Source: Strix aluco
Taxonomy: Eukaryota > Chordata > Aves > Strigiformes > Strigidae
Assembly: GCF_031877795.1 (NCBI RefSeq)
Contig: NC_133971.1
Location: forward strand, 17,395,171 to 17,459,170
Length of the DNA: 64,000 bases
Direction of reading: 5' to 3'
Shown: positions 36,901 through 64,000 of the stretch, in pieces
Layout: every line of letters begins with the position of its first letter
Numbering within the stretch: position 1 is the stretch's first letter
Program-made: the position numbers and the translations under genes
Notes under the pieces: generated by a model
The model's database searches: none
Told to the model about the DNA's origin: nothing
What the model saw: only the letters and a program-made list of their open reading frames with translations

Positions 36901-39900
36901 GGATCTGGGGAACTACAGGTCTCTCAGTCTGACCTTGGTGCTGTGGAAGGTTATGGACAAAAGCATCTTGAGTGCCATCACATGGCACACACAGGACATG
37001 CCCAGTCAGCATGGGTTTATGAAAGGCAGGTCCTGCTTGACTAACCCTGATCTCTTCCTATGGACAAGGTGACCCGCTTAGTGGATGAGGGAAAGGCTGT
37101 GGATGTTATTTACCTGGACTTTAGTAAAGCCTTTCACACTGTTTCCCACAGCATTCTCCTGGCAAAACTGGCTACTCATGGTTGGACAGGTGTACTCTTC
37201 GCTGAGTAAAAAACTGGCTGGATGGCCAGGCCCAGAGAGTGGTGGTGAATGGAGTTAAATCCAGTTGGTGGCCGGTCACAAGTGGTGTCCCCCAGGGCTC
37301 AGTAATGGGGCCAGTTCTGTTTAGTACCTATACGAGTTCTGTTTAGTATCTTTATCAGTGAACTGGACAAGGGGATCAAGTGCACCCTCAGTAAGTTTGT
37401 AGACAATACCAAGTTGGGCAGGAATGTTGATCTGTTTGAGGGTAGAAAGACTCTACTGAGGGATCTGGACAGGCTGGATTGATGGGGTGAGGCCAATTGT
37501 ATGAGATTCAACAAAGGCTAAGTGCCGGGTCCTGCACTTTGGTCACAACAACCCCATGAACACTACAGACTTGGGGAAGAGTGGCTGGAAAGCTGCCTGG
37601 TGGAAAAGGACCTGGGGATGCTGGTTGACAGCCGGCTGAATATGAGCCGGTAGGGTGCCCAGGTGGCCAAGGCGGCCAACAGCATTCTGGCTTGTATCAG
37701 AAATAGCATGGCCAACAGGGACAGGGAAGTGATCTTACCCCTGTACTCGGCACTGGTGAGGCCGCACCTCGATTACTGTGTTCAGTTTTGGGCCCCTCAC
37801 TACAAAAAGGACATTGAGGTGCTGGAGTGTGTCCAAAGAAGAGCAATGAAGCTGGTGAAAGGTCTGAAGAACAAGTCCTATGAGGAGTGGCTGAGGGAAG
37901 TGGGGTTGTTCAGTCTGGAGAAAATGAGGCTGAGGGGAGACCTCATTGCCCTCTACAACTACCTGAAAGGCAGTTATAGTGATGTGGGTGTCGATCTCTT
38001 CTCCCAAGTAACAAGTGATAGGATGACAGGAAATAGCCTCAAGTTGCACCAGGGGAGGTTTAGACTGGGTATTAAATATCTTCACTGGAAGGGTTCTCAA
38101 GCACTGGAACAGGCTGCCCAGGGAAGTGGTTGAGTCACCATCCCTGGAGGTGTCTAAAAGACATGCAGACATGGCACTTAAGGACATGGTTTAGTGGGCT
38201 TGGCAGTGTTAGGTTTGTGGTTGCACTCGATGATCTTGTCTTTTCCAATCTGAATGATTCTATGATTCTATCTTCCTAGACCTTTGTAAAGAATTTCTCA
38301 GAGAATACTGGAATAAGCCAGTGGCAGCCACTACAAATAAAAAGGCTTTGTACACAGTTCTGCCAAATCCCCAATGATCCCTACGGCAGATCATTCCATG
38401 ATTCCAGGCAAGCTTTCAGACACTGAGCTGTGCAACAAAGGATATCCAAGGCCCTCTTATTTTTGTGAAATTTCTTCTCCCACCTCTGAGGCTTGGTTTG
38501 GCTGTTCCTGCCTCTTCTCAGAGGATTCTGTTTCTGCATTAGCTGCAGGTTGCCAGCTCCAGGCTGTGGCTGTTGCCTCTTTCTCTGACTACAATTTCTG
38601 TGGTCTCTGGAGTCTTCTTTCCAAACTGTGAGCTTCCCAGAGCAGTAGTGCTACTTCTGCTGTAGGGAGTCTCATATGACTTAAGTCTTCTCAAGGACTT
38701 ACTAGCATTATGACCAAAGCGGCCATAGGGGGGTAGAAGGGAGGAAGAAACACATGGCATAAATGCTCTCCATCATGTAGTTTTATTCTACCCTTACATT
38801 TGTAACCTGACAAATGTACCATGTTCTTTCTTTGGTGTGAGTTCCTAGAACAAGGCATGTTTTGTTTGCTTTCAAGTAATAGCTTCCTAGACGTTACATA
38901 TCCTGAGTCATGTTTAGACAGACATTGGAGCTTCTCTTAATTTCATAATGATCTTGATTTTTATTTATTTACTAAAGATACATGACCTGCAAATGAAGGA
39001 AAAGGTATTACGAGATTCCAGGAAGAAAGAAACAAGACGTACAGTAGTGGAAGGGAAAAAAAATCTTCTGTGTGGAAAATGCAAAGCATATGCCTGTAGT
39101 ACAGATGACATCAGAGTTATAAAGGTATGTCTCTGCATGCAAATCTATATCCATGAACACCAGGACAGTCAGCATTATTGAACTAACAAACAGGAATTTT
39201 TATCAATGTTAAAGTAGGCTATTCTGTGCAACCTGGAGCAGAAAAAAATTCTGAGTGAATTGGTAAACTACAGGACCGATTATAACTACTTCTGTAGCAT
39301 ATTATGATGGTACTTGATGATGTCCAAGGTGTGCAAATATGTGAAACGACAGGAATCACTTCAATCTTCCTGAATCTCCCTTCTGTTAGAAATTGATGAA
39401 TTTTGTGGAAAACTACATGACCTTCAATGACATAACTTACTAGTGTAACTGCTGGATATTTACTTTTATGATTAGCGTAAGATTGGAAGTCTTCCTGCAG
39501 TTGAGAGATTTCTCCCACCATTTCTGTTGACTGAAAGTTATCTGTACAAACTACTGAGATCAGCTCACTGTTTGGCTCACTGGCTTATGGGCCAGTTTTC
39601 AGCTTTGAAAGGCAAGACAAACCATGGTTTTTAAGAGGAGCCCTTTAATTCTTAAATATTACTTTGTTTTGCATTCTTTAGGTAGTTCACACTGCTTCTA
39701 TGTATCTCATGGGGACATTTTTATTATACTCTTTCTGAACTTGAATTTCTCTCTAGGCCCAAGAAGCCAATGTTCTACACATAGAGGGTGATCATGAATG
39801 AGAACCTTTTCTGGGCCCTTTGAACCTTTCTAGTTCTGAAATAAGTTCCGTTTGAAGCTTCTTCTATTTGTGCTACTCTGAAAAGCATGGTTGTGATGTG

Positions 39901-41158
39901 ATAAGGGGCTTCAAGCCACAGTTGAGCATTGCAGAGTGCTTGGCTTCAGGCACTTCCCTTTTCAAATCAAGAAAATTTTTTTTTTTTTACCAGCTGTTTT
40001 TGGAATGTAGATGGAGTTCACTACTCCTCTGTACAGGGAAGGTCCACAGGGAGGCGTTGGGAATAGCTCAGTCTTGTGAAAACCTAGTTACATTTCTTTG
40101 ACAAATAACAAGGGATCTCTAACATGCATCTCTGTTACTCCATTTTGTGCTGCTGGCTTATCACTTATACCCATGCAAATAGGTATAGGTGATCTTTTCT
40201 CTTCAGAAAGAGTTTTTGATTAATACTCTACAAATAACACCTCACAATATTTTAAGTAGTCCTTACAAACTGAGTTCTGTCATAGTTCAGCCTATATATT
40301 TAATGGAAGCTGCACTTCCAGGAAGAACTAGCATTTTCACACTCAGCTCAAATTGTACATATGCTCTCAAATTAAGTTGTTATTTTTTTTAAATCTTTGA
40401 TTATATGTTATAAACAACAACTGTAACTCCTTTACCTTGTTAGGGTTACTTTTTCTACCACTCCAAAGTAATTGTATCACCCCTCACAGAAAGGTGGGGT
40501 CATATAGTTAAAATGAGTGGGAAGCAGGAGTCTCTCAAACTGACTGTTGTCTGGATGACTGTTAGTTTTATGCACAGCTCAAATACTGCAAACATGATTT
40601 TTAGAGAAGCTAAGAAATTCAGATATGTATAAGCTGGTGACATATAGTAATTTTGGTTTTATAGGCCCAGGCCTGGGCCCTTCTAGTACCTGGTATCTAA
40701 TGAATGGGGAAAAAATGAGTGATGAGACAAGGGGGCTGGAAGGTGAGCCTCCTGAATGACAGGAAGCACCCTACCAGGGAAATGGTATTTGTGAGGGGAA
40801 GGGGAATGTCAGGAATCTTATTTCTACTATTAAGCACTTCTGGCTCATGTTGTTCCAGGAATCTCATCACACTGTCCTAGGAGATGCGTTCAAGGAGCGT
40901 TACATAACAAAGCCTCACCAGAAACCAGTCCAGTTTGATTGTTTTGAGAAAAAAAGCAAGATGCATTGCCAAAATACTAACTGCCAACATGACTGGGGAA
41001 TCATAGTGAAGTACAAGACATTTGATAACCTACCAGTGATCAAAATCAAAAGCTTTGTAGTAGAGAACGTTGAAACTGGGACACAAATGGAACTTCAGAA
41101 ATGGAAAAATATTGATTTTTCTTTGAAGAATTTTGATGTTGAAGAAACACCCAGCTGA
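15872..41158 (+). CDS. RIGI: RIG-I, antiviral RNA sensor (complete gene, 18 coding exons)
   Basis: Cytosolic SF2 helicase-like ATPase that senses 5'-triphosphate and short double-stranded RNA and signals through its CARDs to MAVS. Joined exons: 15872-15977, 16110-16241, 18122-18300, 19637-19787, 21570-21695, 22539-22652, 23644-23797, 24442-24700, 25428-25590, 25999-26100, 28176-28333, 28648-28783, 29655-29803, 31078-31168, 31864-32034, 33565-33716, 38978-39124, 40859-41158. All introns are GT-AG, and the 2,790 nt give 929 residues plus TGA (human has 925). Order: CARD1 and CARD2 (about 1-189), linker, helicase 1 with Walker A APTGSGKT (K273) and DECH (375-378), TAS (412-414), helical insert, helicase 2 with [10 protein letters not shown] (motif V) and motif VI, then a zinc-binding C-terminal domain (C813, C816, C867, C872). 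Oddities: motif VI reads QVTGRGR instead of the RLR-typical Q-x-R-G-R, and several mammalian CARD regulatory residues differ. The start is the first Met matching the conserved N-terminus. Chicken lacks this gene. Confidence 0.97.
16110..16241 (+). CDS. RIGI: RIG-I coding exon 2 (CARD1 end)
   Basis: Encodes residues 36-79 of CARD1, including the conserved [10 protein letters not shown] segment. It is very GC-rich and lies inside the CpG-rich region. The position of human Thr55 is Ala54 here. It is separated from exon 1 by only 132 nt. Confidence 0.95.
17733..17757 (+). repeat. (GAGT)n microsatellite in RIG-I intron 2
   Basis: About six perfect tandem GAGT units; a likely length-polymorphic marker. 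Confidence 0.9.
18122..18300 (+). CDS. RIGI: RIG-I coding exon 3 (CARD1-CARD2 junction)
   Basis: Encodes residues 80-139, from [14 protein letters not shown] through ECDEILQ. It matches the human CARD1-CARD2 junction segment and ends in phase 0 at CAG|GTACTG. Confidence 0.96.
19637..19787 (+). CDS. RIGI: RIG-I coding exon 4 (CARD2 end)
   Basis: Encodes residues 140-189 with the hallmark RSDKENWPK motif. The residue matching human Lys172, the main TRIM25 ubiquitination site, is Gln170. Lys167 is present, and the position of human Thr170 is Ser168. Confidence 0.96.
21570..21695 (+). CDS. RIGI: RIG-I coding exon 5 (CARD-helicase linker)
   Basis: Encodes residues 190-231, an acidic linker that ends near the conserved NLSENLC segment. 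It contains Lys193, at the position reported as an attached-ubiquitin site in duck RIG-I. Confidence 0.92.
22539..22652 (+). CDS. RIGI: RIG-I coding exon 6 (Q-motif to start of Walker A)
   Basis: Encodes residues 232-269: the [13 protein letters not shown]-motif region, then CAPT, which begins Walker A. The Walker A motif is split by the next intron. Confidence 0.96.
23644..23797 (+). CDS. RIGI: RIG-I coding exon 7 (Walker A, motif Ia)
   Basis: Encodes residues 270-320. GSGKT completes motif I with the catalytic lysine at 273, followed by the conserved LICEHH and VPVYEQQK segments. Confidence 0.97.
24442..24700 (+). CDS. RIGI: RIG-I coding exon 8 (DECH box)
   Basis: Encodes residues 321-407, including [18 protein letters not shown] and MIFDECHNT. 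The DECH motif II (375-378) coordinates Mg-ATP. Confidence 0.97.
25428..25590 (+). CDS. RIGI: RIG-I coding exon 9 (motif III)
   Basis: Encodes residues 408-461. It starts [15 protein letters not shown], which carries motif III (TAS), and runs into the helical insertion domain. Confidence 0.96.
25999..26100 (+). CDS. RIGI: RIG-I coding exon 10 (helical insert)
   Basis: Encodes residues 462-495 of the Hel2i insertion, aligning with human [20 protein letters not shown] by pattern. It ends in phase 1. Confidence 0.9.
27786..28065 (+). mobile_element. CR1 LINE 3' fragment in RIG-I intron 10
   Basis: Shows the CR1 3' series: GGCCAGGCTCTTCTCAGATG, GGACAAGAGGCAGTGGGGCA, TGGAACAGGTTGCCCAGAGA, GGTGACCCTGCTTTGAG, GAGGGTTGGACTA and a TTCTGTGTTCTTCTG terminus. 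Same orientation as RIG-I, ending about 110 bp before exon 11. Confidence 0.85.
28176..28333 (+). CDS. RIGI: RIG-I coding exon 11 (helical insert)
   Basis: Encodes residues 496-548, with the conserved [11 protein letters not shown] segment. A CR1 3' fragment ends about 110 bp before its acceptor. Confidence 0.96.
28648..28783 (+). CDS. RIGI: RIG-I coding exon 12 (helical insert)
   Basis: Encodes residues 549-593, [18 protein letters not shown] and onward, matching human [18 protein letters not shown]. It ends in phase 1. Confidence 0.96.
29655..29803 (+). CDS. RIGI: RIG-I coding exon 13 (start of helicase 2, motif IV)
   Basis: Encodes residues 594-643, including [10 protein letters not shown] and the motif IV strand [11 protein letters not shown]. 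Confidence 0.96.
31078..31168 (+). CDS. RIGI: RIG-I coding exon 14
   Basis: Encodes residues 644-673 ([10 protein letters not shown] through [10 protein letters not shown]). This is the helicase 2 segment that matches human LTGRGKTNQNT. Confidence 0.94.
31864..32034 (+). CDS. RIGI: RIG-I coding exon 15 (motif V, start of motif VI)
   Basis: Encodes residues 674-730: [15 protein letters not shown], motif [12 protein letters not shown], then NVTKMIQVT. The last complete codon is ACA (Thr730), where human RIG-I has Arg in QTRGRGR. The exon ends in phase 1. Confidence 0.96.
33565..33716 (+). CDS. RIGI: RIG-I coding exon 16 (rest of motif VI)
   Basis: Encodes residues 731-781, beginning [10 protein letters not shown]. 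It completes motif VI and continues into the pincer helices. Confidence 0.96.
34420..38272 (+). mobile_element. Near-full-length CR1 LINE in RIG-I intron 16
   Basis: About 3.85 kb, plus orientation. The 5' part (34536-35087) encodes an ORF1 remnant with [18 protein letters not shown], matching the GDSL-esterase-like domain of CR1 ORF1. ORF2 follows in broken frames: endonuclease pieces ([20 protein letters not shown] near 35449; [16 protein letters not shown] near 35731) and reverse-transcriptase pieces ([20 protein letters not shown] near 36740; [20 protein letters not shown] near 37745). It ends in the CR1 repeat GATTCTATGATTCTAT at 38271. Internal stops and frameshifts show it is dead. The 5' limit is approximate. 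Confidence 0.93.
38978..39124 (+). CDS. RIGI: RIG-I coding exon 17 (start of zinc-binding CTD)
   Basis: Encodes residues 782-830. [11 protein letters not shown] supplies zinc ligands C813 and C816 of the C-terminal regulatory domain. Confidence 0.95.
39125..40858. other. RIG-I intron 17
   Basis: 1.7 kb intron between the two CTD exons, with no repeat or RNA gene recognised. Confidence 0.75.
40859..41158 (+). CDS. RIGI: RIG-I coding exon 18 (rest of CTD and stop)
   Basis: Encodes residues 831-929 and [14 protein letters not shown], zinc ligands C867 and C872 ([12 protein letters not shown]), KYKTF and [10 protein letters not shown] are all present, including the basic residues known to grip 5'-triphosphate RNA ends (H833, K861, K864, K892 by pattern). 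Confidence 0.96.
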   Translation, partial: ESHHTVLGDAFKERYITKPHQKPVQFDCFEKKSKMHCQNTNCQHDWGIIVKYKTFDNLPVIKIKSFVVENVETGTQMELQKWKNIDFSLKNFDVEETPS

Positions 41159-43075
41159 ATCCAGCATTTTAATGCATGTATCACCCTACTTCAGTAAGCT
41201 GAAATAGTGGATGATCTATTTCCGTGTATAAAAAAAAATCTTGTTCTTTATGCTGTCTCATATGCTAGGCCTGTCATGAGCATCTGGCTAGATTAAAAAA
41301 AGGCTAGTGTGGCCACTAAAAGAAATTTGCTATCTAATGAAATGTTTCACTAGAAGTTTTAATATAAGCATGGACAAACATGTGCCTAAGCATCTAGATC
41401 TTAATCCCTGCTGCTACGAAGGAGTTGTTCTGAAAAAAACAAAATCAAGTTGAATGAATAACTAAACATCTAATCTTAGATGACAGGCCACAACTTCAAG
41501 CATTTCTGTGTGAATCAGAATCTTCTTTGTTACTGGTAACTTCCAGTTAATTGTACCTCTACACAGACAACATGGCTTATGCACAGTGACACTTCAGGCA
41601 CTATTTAGCTATCTTTAAAACTTCTTAAAAATTACTTTTAATACTCTAGGTATTTTGATATAGAGAAAATTAAGAGAAAATGTCCAGTAACTTTTCTGTA
41701 AGGAAGATACTGCATTTTTTAAATCCATCTTTAATAGAGAATGTTTCTACAACAGTCTGAGAAAAGCAGTAGGGCTTCACTGACCCCTTTTGGAGGAGGC
41801 TTCTGGATTAAAATGGTAGCACTGTTTTCTTCTATCACTACACATTTGTCAAGTTGCTGTTACTGAAGTTGCAGAATGGACCCCCTTCTATGTGTGGCTT
41901 AACTGAACAAGTCTCAAGGGAGAGAGGCCAGTGCCCTGTAAGATGGGTGAAGGCTTAATTTAGATGGTGATCAGCATTTACCCTCATGTCCTGCCTCATG
42001 AATTGCCATCTGAAATCTCTTAAGACACTAATATTAGTCCTACAGATTTTTTGTCAGAGCTAGTCTAAAATTGGAACAAAGCCTAGGCATTAGTGTGTTT
42101 AAATCTCTCCTCCCCACCCAGATCCCAGAGTTCTTTCAGAAAAACAGAAATTGCTACAGATACAGCTATGAAACACTGTTAAACTTGCACACTTTAAAGC
42201 ACTTGCTGATTCTGCTTATCTTCAAGGAGCTTAATCTTCAATATTTCTGGAACCAAGATCAAATATATTTTCAGTTCATTTCATGTGTTTGATAGTGGAG
42301 TACACAGATGAATTATGGGTGTGAAACACCTGAACTCTGAAGAAAACCACCTTGAACAGGAACTTAACTAAGGGTCCAAAAATTATTAAACTACCTAAAC
42401 CCTAGTCAGCGAGACTTGTGGTGTTCTTTTAAACAGTGTTATGTCACATTAAAAGCAAAACAACATTTTAAGCACTGCTTCATGTTCCACTCCAGTCCAT
42501 GCCTTTTACTGTGAAGGCTGTATGCACTGTACAAGAAGCCTGACTCTCAGTCCTACAGTAACTTTCTCTGTGCTTAGTTTTTATCTAGTAAATTTGCTGT
42601 TCTTATAGCTGCTTCCAAAAAAGAAACAGTTTTGTGGTTGGATAATGCCTCCCCCTCAAAAATAGCAGGAACAAAGATTTTGAAAAAGGCTGGTTTAGTG
42701 CTTTCAAATTAAAAGTACATGGAAAATCACAGACCTTGAGTATCAGTTTGCTGTGTGAAAGAGCCATCTATTTTGGGACTCGTCATAAAAAATAATCAGT
42801 CTTAAGTTTCACAGCTTATAGTAACAACTACTGTAAAGTTAAGGGATTTAAGTAGTTTTAGTCTTTTCCTATTGTTTGTATGCAAGGATTGAAGACTAAA
42901 ACAACAAGCAGTTCAGTACACAGTGGAGATGGGAGGGTAGGGAAGAACACCAGCACTCTACTTGACCTTTGAGAACACCTGAATTTTTTTTCCAATTGAA
43001 CCCAAAGTTGCATTTTTATTACCAAATAATGCTCAAGATTATGACCATATTAACAGGTCTCTGTTAAGATGTTTC

Positions 43076-43545
43076 ACAGCATCACAGAACAGCTGAAGTT
43101 GGGAGGCACCTCCAGAGGTTATCTTGTCATGTACAGCAATGGGCCCAGGAGCATGTCCAGACAGCATCTGAACGTCTCCATGGATGGAGACATCACAGCC
43201 TCTCTGGGCCATCTCTCTTCAGTCAGCGCTTGGTTACCCTCATGGTAAAAAAAAAAAAAAAAAAAAAAAATTGTTTCCTGATGTTCATAGGGAACCTCCT
43301 GTGTTTCAGATTGTGCCCACTGTTTCTTGCCCTCGCATTAGGCACCACTGAAAAGAGCCTGGCTGGATCTTCTTTATGTCCTCCATTCAGGTAGTTGTAC
43401 ACAAACAGCAGAGATGCCCCTGAGGCTTCTCTTCACTGGGCTAAAGAAGTCCCACTTCTCTCAGCTTGTCCTCATGTGAGAGCTACCCCAGACCTTGCAA
43501 CATCTTGGGCCTCTGCTGGTTTCACTAGAGGAGCTCTGTTTGTTT
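43076..43545 (-). mobile_element. CR1 LINE 3' fragment between RIG-I and ACO1 (minus orientation)
   Basis: Reverse-complement CR1 3' region: ATCACAGAACAGCTGAAGTT, GGAGACATCACAGCCTCTCT and CTCTCTCAGCTTGTCCTCAT-like segments. It is interrupted by a 24-base A tract at 43247-43270. Confidence 0.85.
43247..43270 (+). repeat. 24-base A tract inside a CR1 copy
   Basis: Uninterrupted run of 24 A in the middle of the minus-strand CR1 at 43076-43545, not at an element end. Confidence 0.9.
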
Positions 43546-44778
43546 TAACCAAGCAAGAATAGCCTGCTGCAGGTACAGCGCAATCTCTATCTGCTCCTTG
43601 AGCCTTTTGACTTCTTTCAGAACTATTTCCATTGGGGTTTTTTTGCAGATACAGCTGGAACCAACGGCACTAAAAATACATTAGGAGATTACTTTGAAAG
43701 AATTTTTCCACTAAGTTAATTGTTGTGGCAGTTGCTCTAAATACAGTTAAAGTTACAGTAAGAGAAAGAATTAGTACTATAGCCTTGTTTATCTCTGAGT
43801 AAGAGGATATTTGTTATCATTGTAAATAGATTCATGTTGTATTGTGGATTGGGCAGTCATTGACTTTAGTGAATGCGTTAGTGTAATCATTGGTTGCCAA
43901 CTGCCATAAAAATTGCTGACAAGGATCTTGAAATTGTGGCAGATTTTCTTCTTGAGGACACAAAACAGAGGGGAGTACATCACAGCAGTATTCTGTTGGG
44001 TTACAGAAGACCACCAGTATTTGTATTCATCCTGTCTCATGTAGATTTTTTTAAAGAAACAAGAGTTAAAATATGAGAAGTCAAGACTTGTATGACTCTG
44101 CTCCTACAGGGACAATGAGTTTGAAGTCAAAGCTTTGTTCTGCATCTCAGTACTGAGGATAACACGACAAAACCCGCCAAAATTCTTGAAAATAAGTTTA
44201 ATTGTATCCATTAGAAATATTATCCCCAATAGGTCCACCTTTCCACAAAGGCTTAGATTTTAAACAACAAAGTTCACATTTTTTAGAATGAATAAACAGC
44301 TAAATAATTAATTTCAGTATTAGATTTAGATTCTGGTCAACTGAATAAGAAAGCAAGTCAACATCAGGTAATCGGGAGGAATAAAAATTGTTTTTTCTAC
44401 TGTCAGTTAATTTTTGGACCACTGATATAAGTATAGAACTTAACTTCAGTGTCATACTAAATGGACCAAATATATGAAATCAGCACGTGATCTTCAAGAG
44501 TTCCACAGAATCCAGCAGTATTTTAATGACTTTTGCACTGTATTCTAAGGTAAGTCAAGCCAATCACCATACAAAAATGATAAATGCTGTTTACTTTAAT
44601 TGGGCAAGCGTGTCCAGTTTCCTGATACACAGAATAATTCAGTATTGTAAACAAGCCTCCTAATGCAATCCATACAAAAACTGTTCACTTTATGGTTCAC
44701 ACTTTCAACTTTGATTACCATCTCATAAGCTCACCAGAAGCAGGCTTGTACCTAGACGTTTTTGCTTACTGTTTTTGA

Positions 44779-63334
<18,556 letters not shown>

Positions 63335-64000
63335 CTGCAAGTGAAAATAATCAGCTGTCAGAACCAAAAGTATCCACCTGAAATTTATGTCTGGTCAGAT
63401 ATACTGAAAGGTAGAAAGAAAAGAAGAGTTACTAGCTAATGTTAATGCTGATCAATCTCATCTTTTAATCTCACTGCAGCTGTGAACTGCAGGCAACCAA
63501 TGAAAAGGAAATCTTAAGAGATAATACCTGATGTCTGCCTCAAATGTGAGTGTATTCTGTCTATCACATATGTGGCAGACCTAAAACTTGGGAAAGCTAC
63601 ATTACATGTTAGAGCAACGTGAAGTTTCCAATACCTAAATCAGAGGCAATCAGCAAAGCAGTAAAGGGAACTGGAACACAACTGCTCTGTAACTTCAGTT
63701 AAAAAGAGATTATCACTGATGATATAGGGCTGCCTGAAGCCCCTGTGTTTCAAAGCAGACAGGGCTAACAAATATTTCACTTGAATCAGCTGCATAACTT
63801 AGGCCTGAAGAGTTTGAAAGAACTGAAGCATAAGGCTGGCCAATGTTCTCTCTATATATACATGAGCCTAATAGAAATAAAATAAGGCTGTGACAAAAAG
63901 TACTTATTTGCAAAAAATCATCTAAATGAAGTCCCAGATACTACTGATAGCATAAAATGAATATTAAAATAATACAGAATAAGAACCATAACAGTTGATT
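63335..64000. other. ACO1 intron at the right edge
   Basis: No sequence matching the preceding ACO1 exon (expected to encode the PADLVIDHSIQVDFN region) is present, so the gene continues beyond the window. Confidence 0.8.

Larger units (their letters stand above)
41159..44778. other. Convergent intergenic segment between RIG-I and ACO1 stop codons
   Basis: 3.6 kb that must hold both 3' UTRs, since the genes converge. The only recognised element is the CR1 at 43076-43545. AATAAA hexamers occur on the plus strand near 44289 and 44381, but neither gene's cleavage site can be assigned from sequence alone. Confidence 0.7.

Noticed and set aside
37663-38133. 156-codon plus-strand ORF in RIG-I intron 16
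   Set aside because: It is the C-terminal reverse-transcriptase tail of the CR1 LINE ([12 protein letters not shown]), not an independent gene.
44281-44390. AATAAA hexamers as the RIG-I polyadenylation signal
   Set aside because: They are more than 3 kb past the stop and close to the ACO1 stop; hexamers this common in AT-rich DNA cannot be assigned without 3' end data.

Overview
This is a window of a bird nuclear genome. It carries two intron-rich genes that run towards each other, plus many CR1 LINE fragments, which are the dominant avian retrotransposon. The plus-strand gene is RIG-I (DDX58/RIGI), complete from its start codon to its stop in 18 coding exons. The minus-strand gene is cytosolic aconitase / iron regulatory protein 1 (ACO1/IRP1). 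Its 17 C-terminal coding exons are present and its N-terminal exons lie beyond the right edge. The tail-to-tail ACO1-RIGI arrangement is the conserved vertebrate order (human 9p21). Chicken lacks RIG-I, so the source is probably a non-galliform bird; I cannot name the species.

Layout. 1-15.6 kb: gene-poor upstream flank with two same-orientation minus-strand CR1 copies (about 5.08-5.2 and 5.5-7.4 kb) and an older CR1-type LINE (about 8.6-9.1 kb). 15.64-16.34 kb: CpG-rich promoter and first-exon region with a strong interferon-response-like element about 170 bp before the ATG. 15,872-41,158: RIG-I coding exons, whose phases join without a break into a 929-residue protein; a near-full-length but decayed CR1 (about 34.4-38.27 kb) sits in intron 16. 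41.2-44.8 kb: convergent intergenic segment with one more CR1. 44,779-63,334: ACO1 exons encoding the equivalent of human residues 136-889 with no net length change. An endogenous-retrovirus-type solo LTR lies in an ACO1 intron near 62.4-62.9 kb. The right 660 bp hold intron only.

Function. RIG-I is the cytosolic sensor of 5'-triphosphate and short double-stranded RNA. It signals through two N-terminal CARDs to MAVS and is itself interferon-inducible, which fits the promoter element. IRP1 is bifunctional: a [4Fe-4S] aconitase when iron is plentiful, and a binder of iron-responsive elements in mRNA when the cluster is lost. The two genes are neighbours but I see no sign of a shared pathway.

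I found no clearly new biological system. The points most worth a second look are in RIG-I: an Arg-to-Thr change in helicase motif VI, loss of several mammalian CARD regulatory residues with retention of the lysines reported for duck, a 132-nt first intron that stays open in frame, and a possible CARD-only terminal exon. All exon calls come from manual reading of splice sites and remembered protein homology, not from alignment or transcript data.
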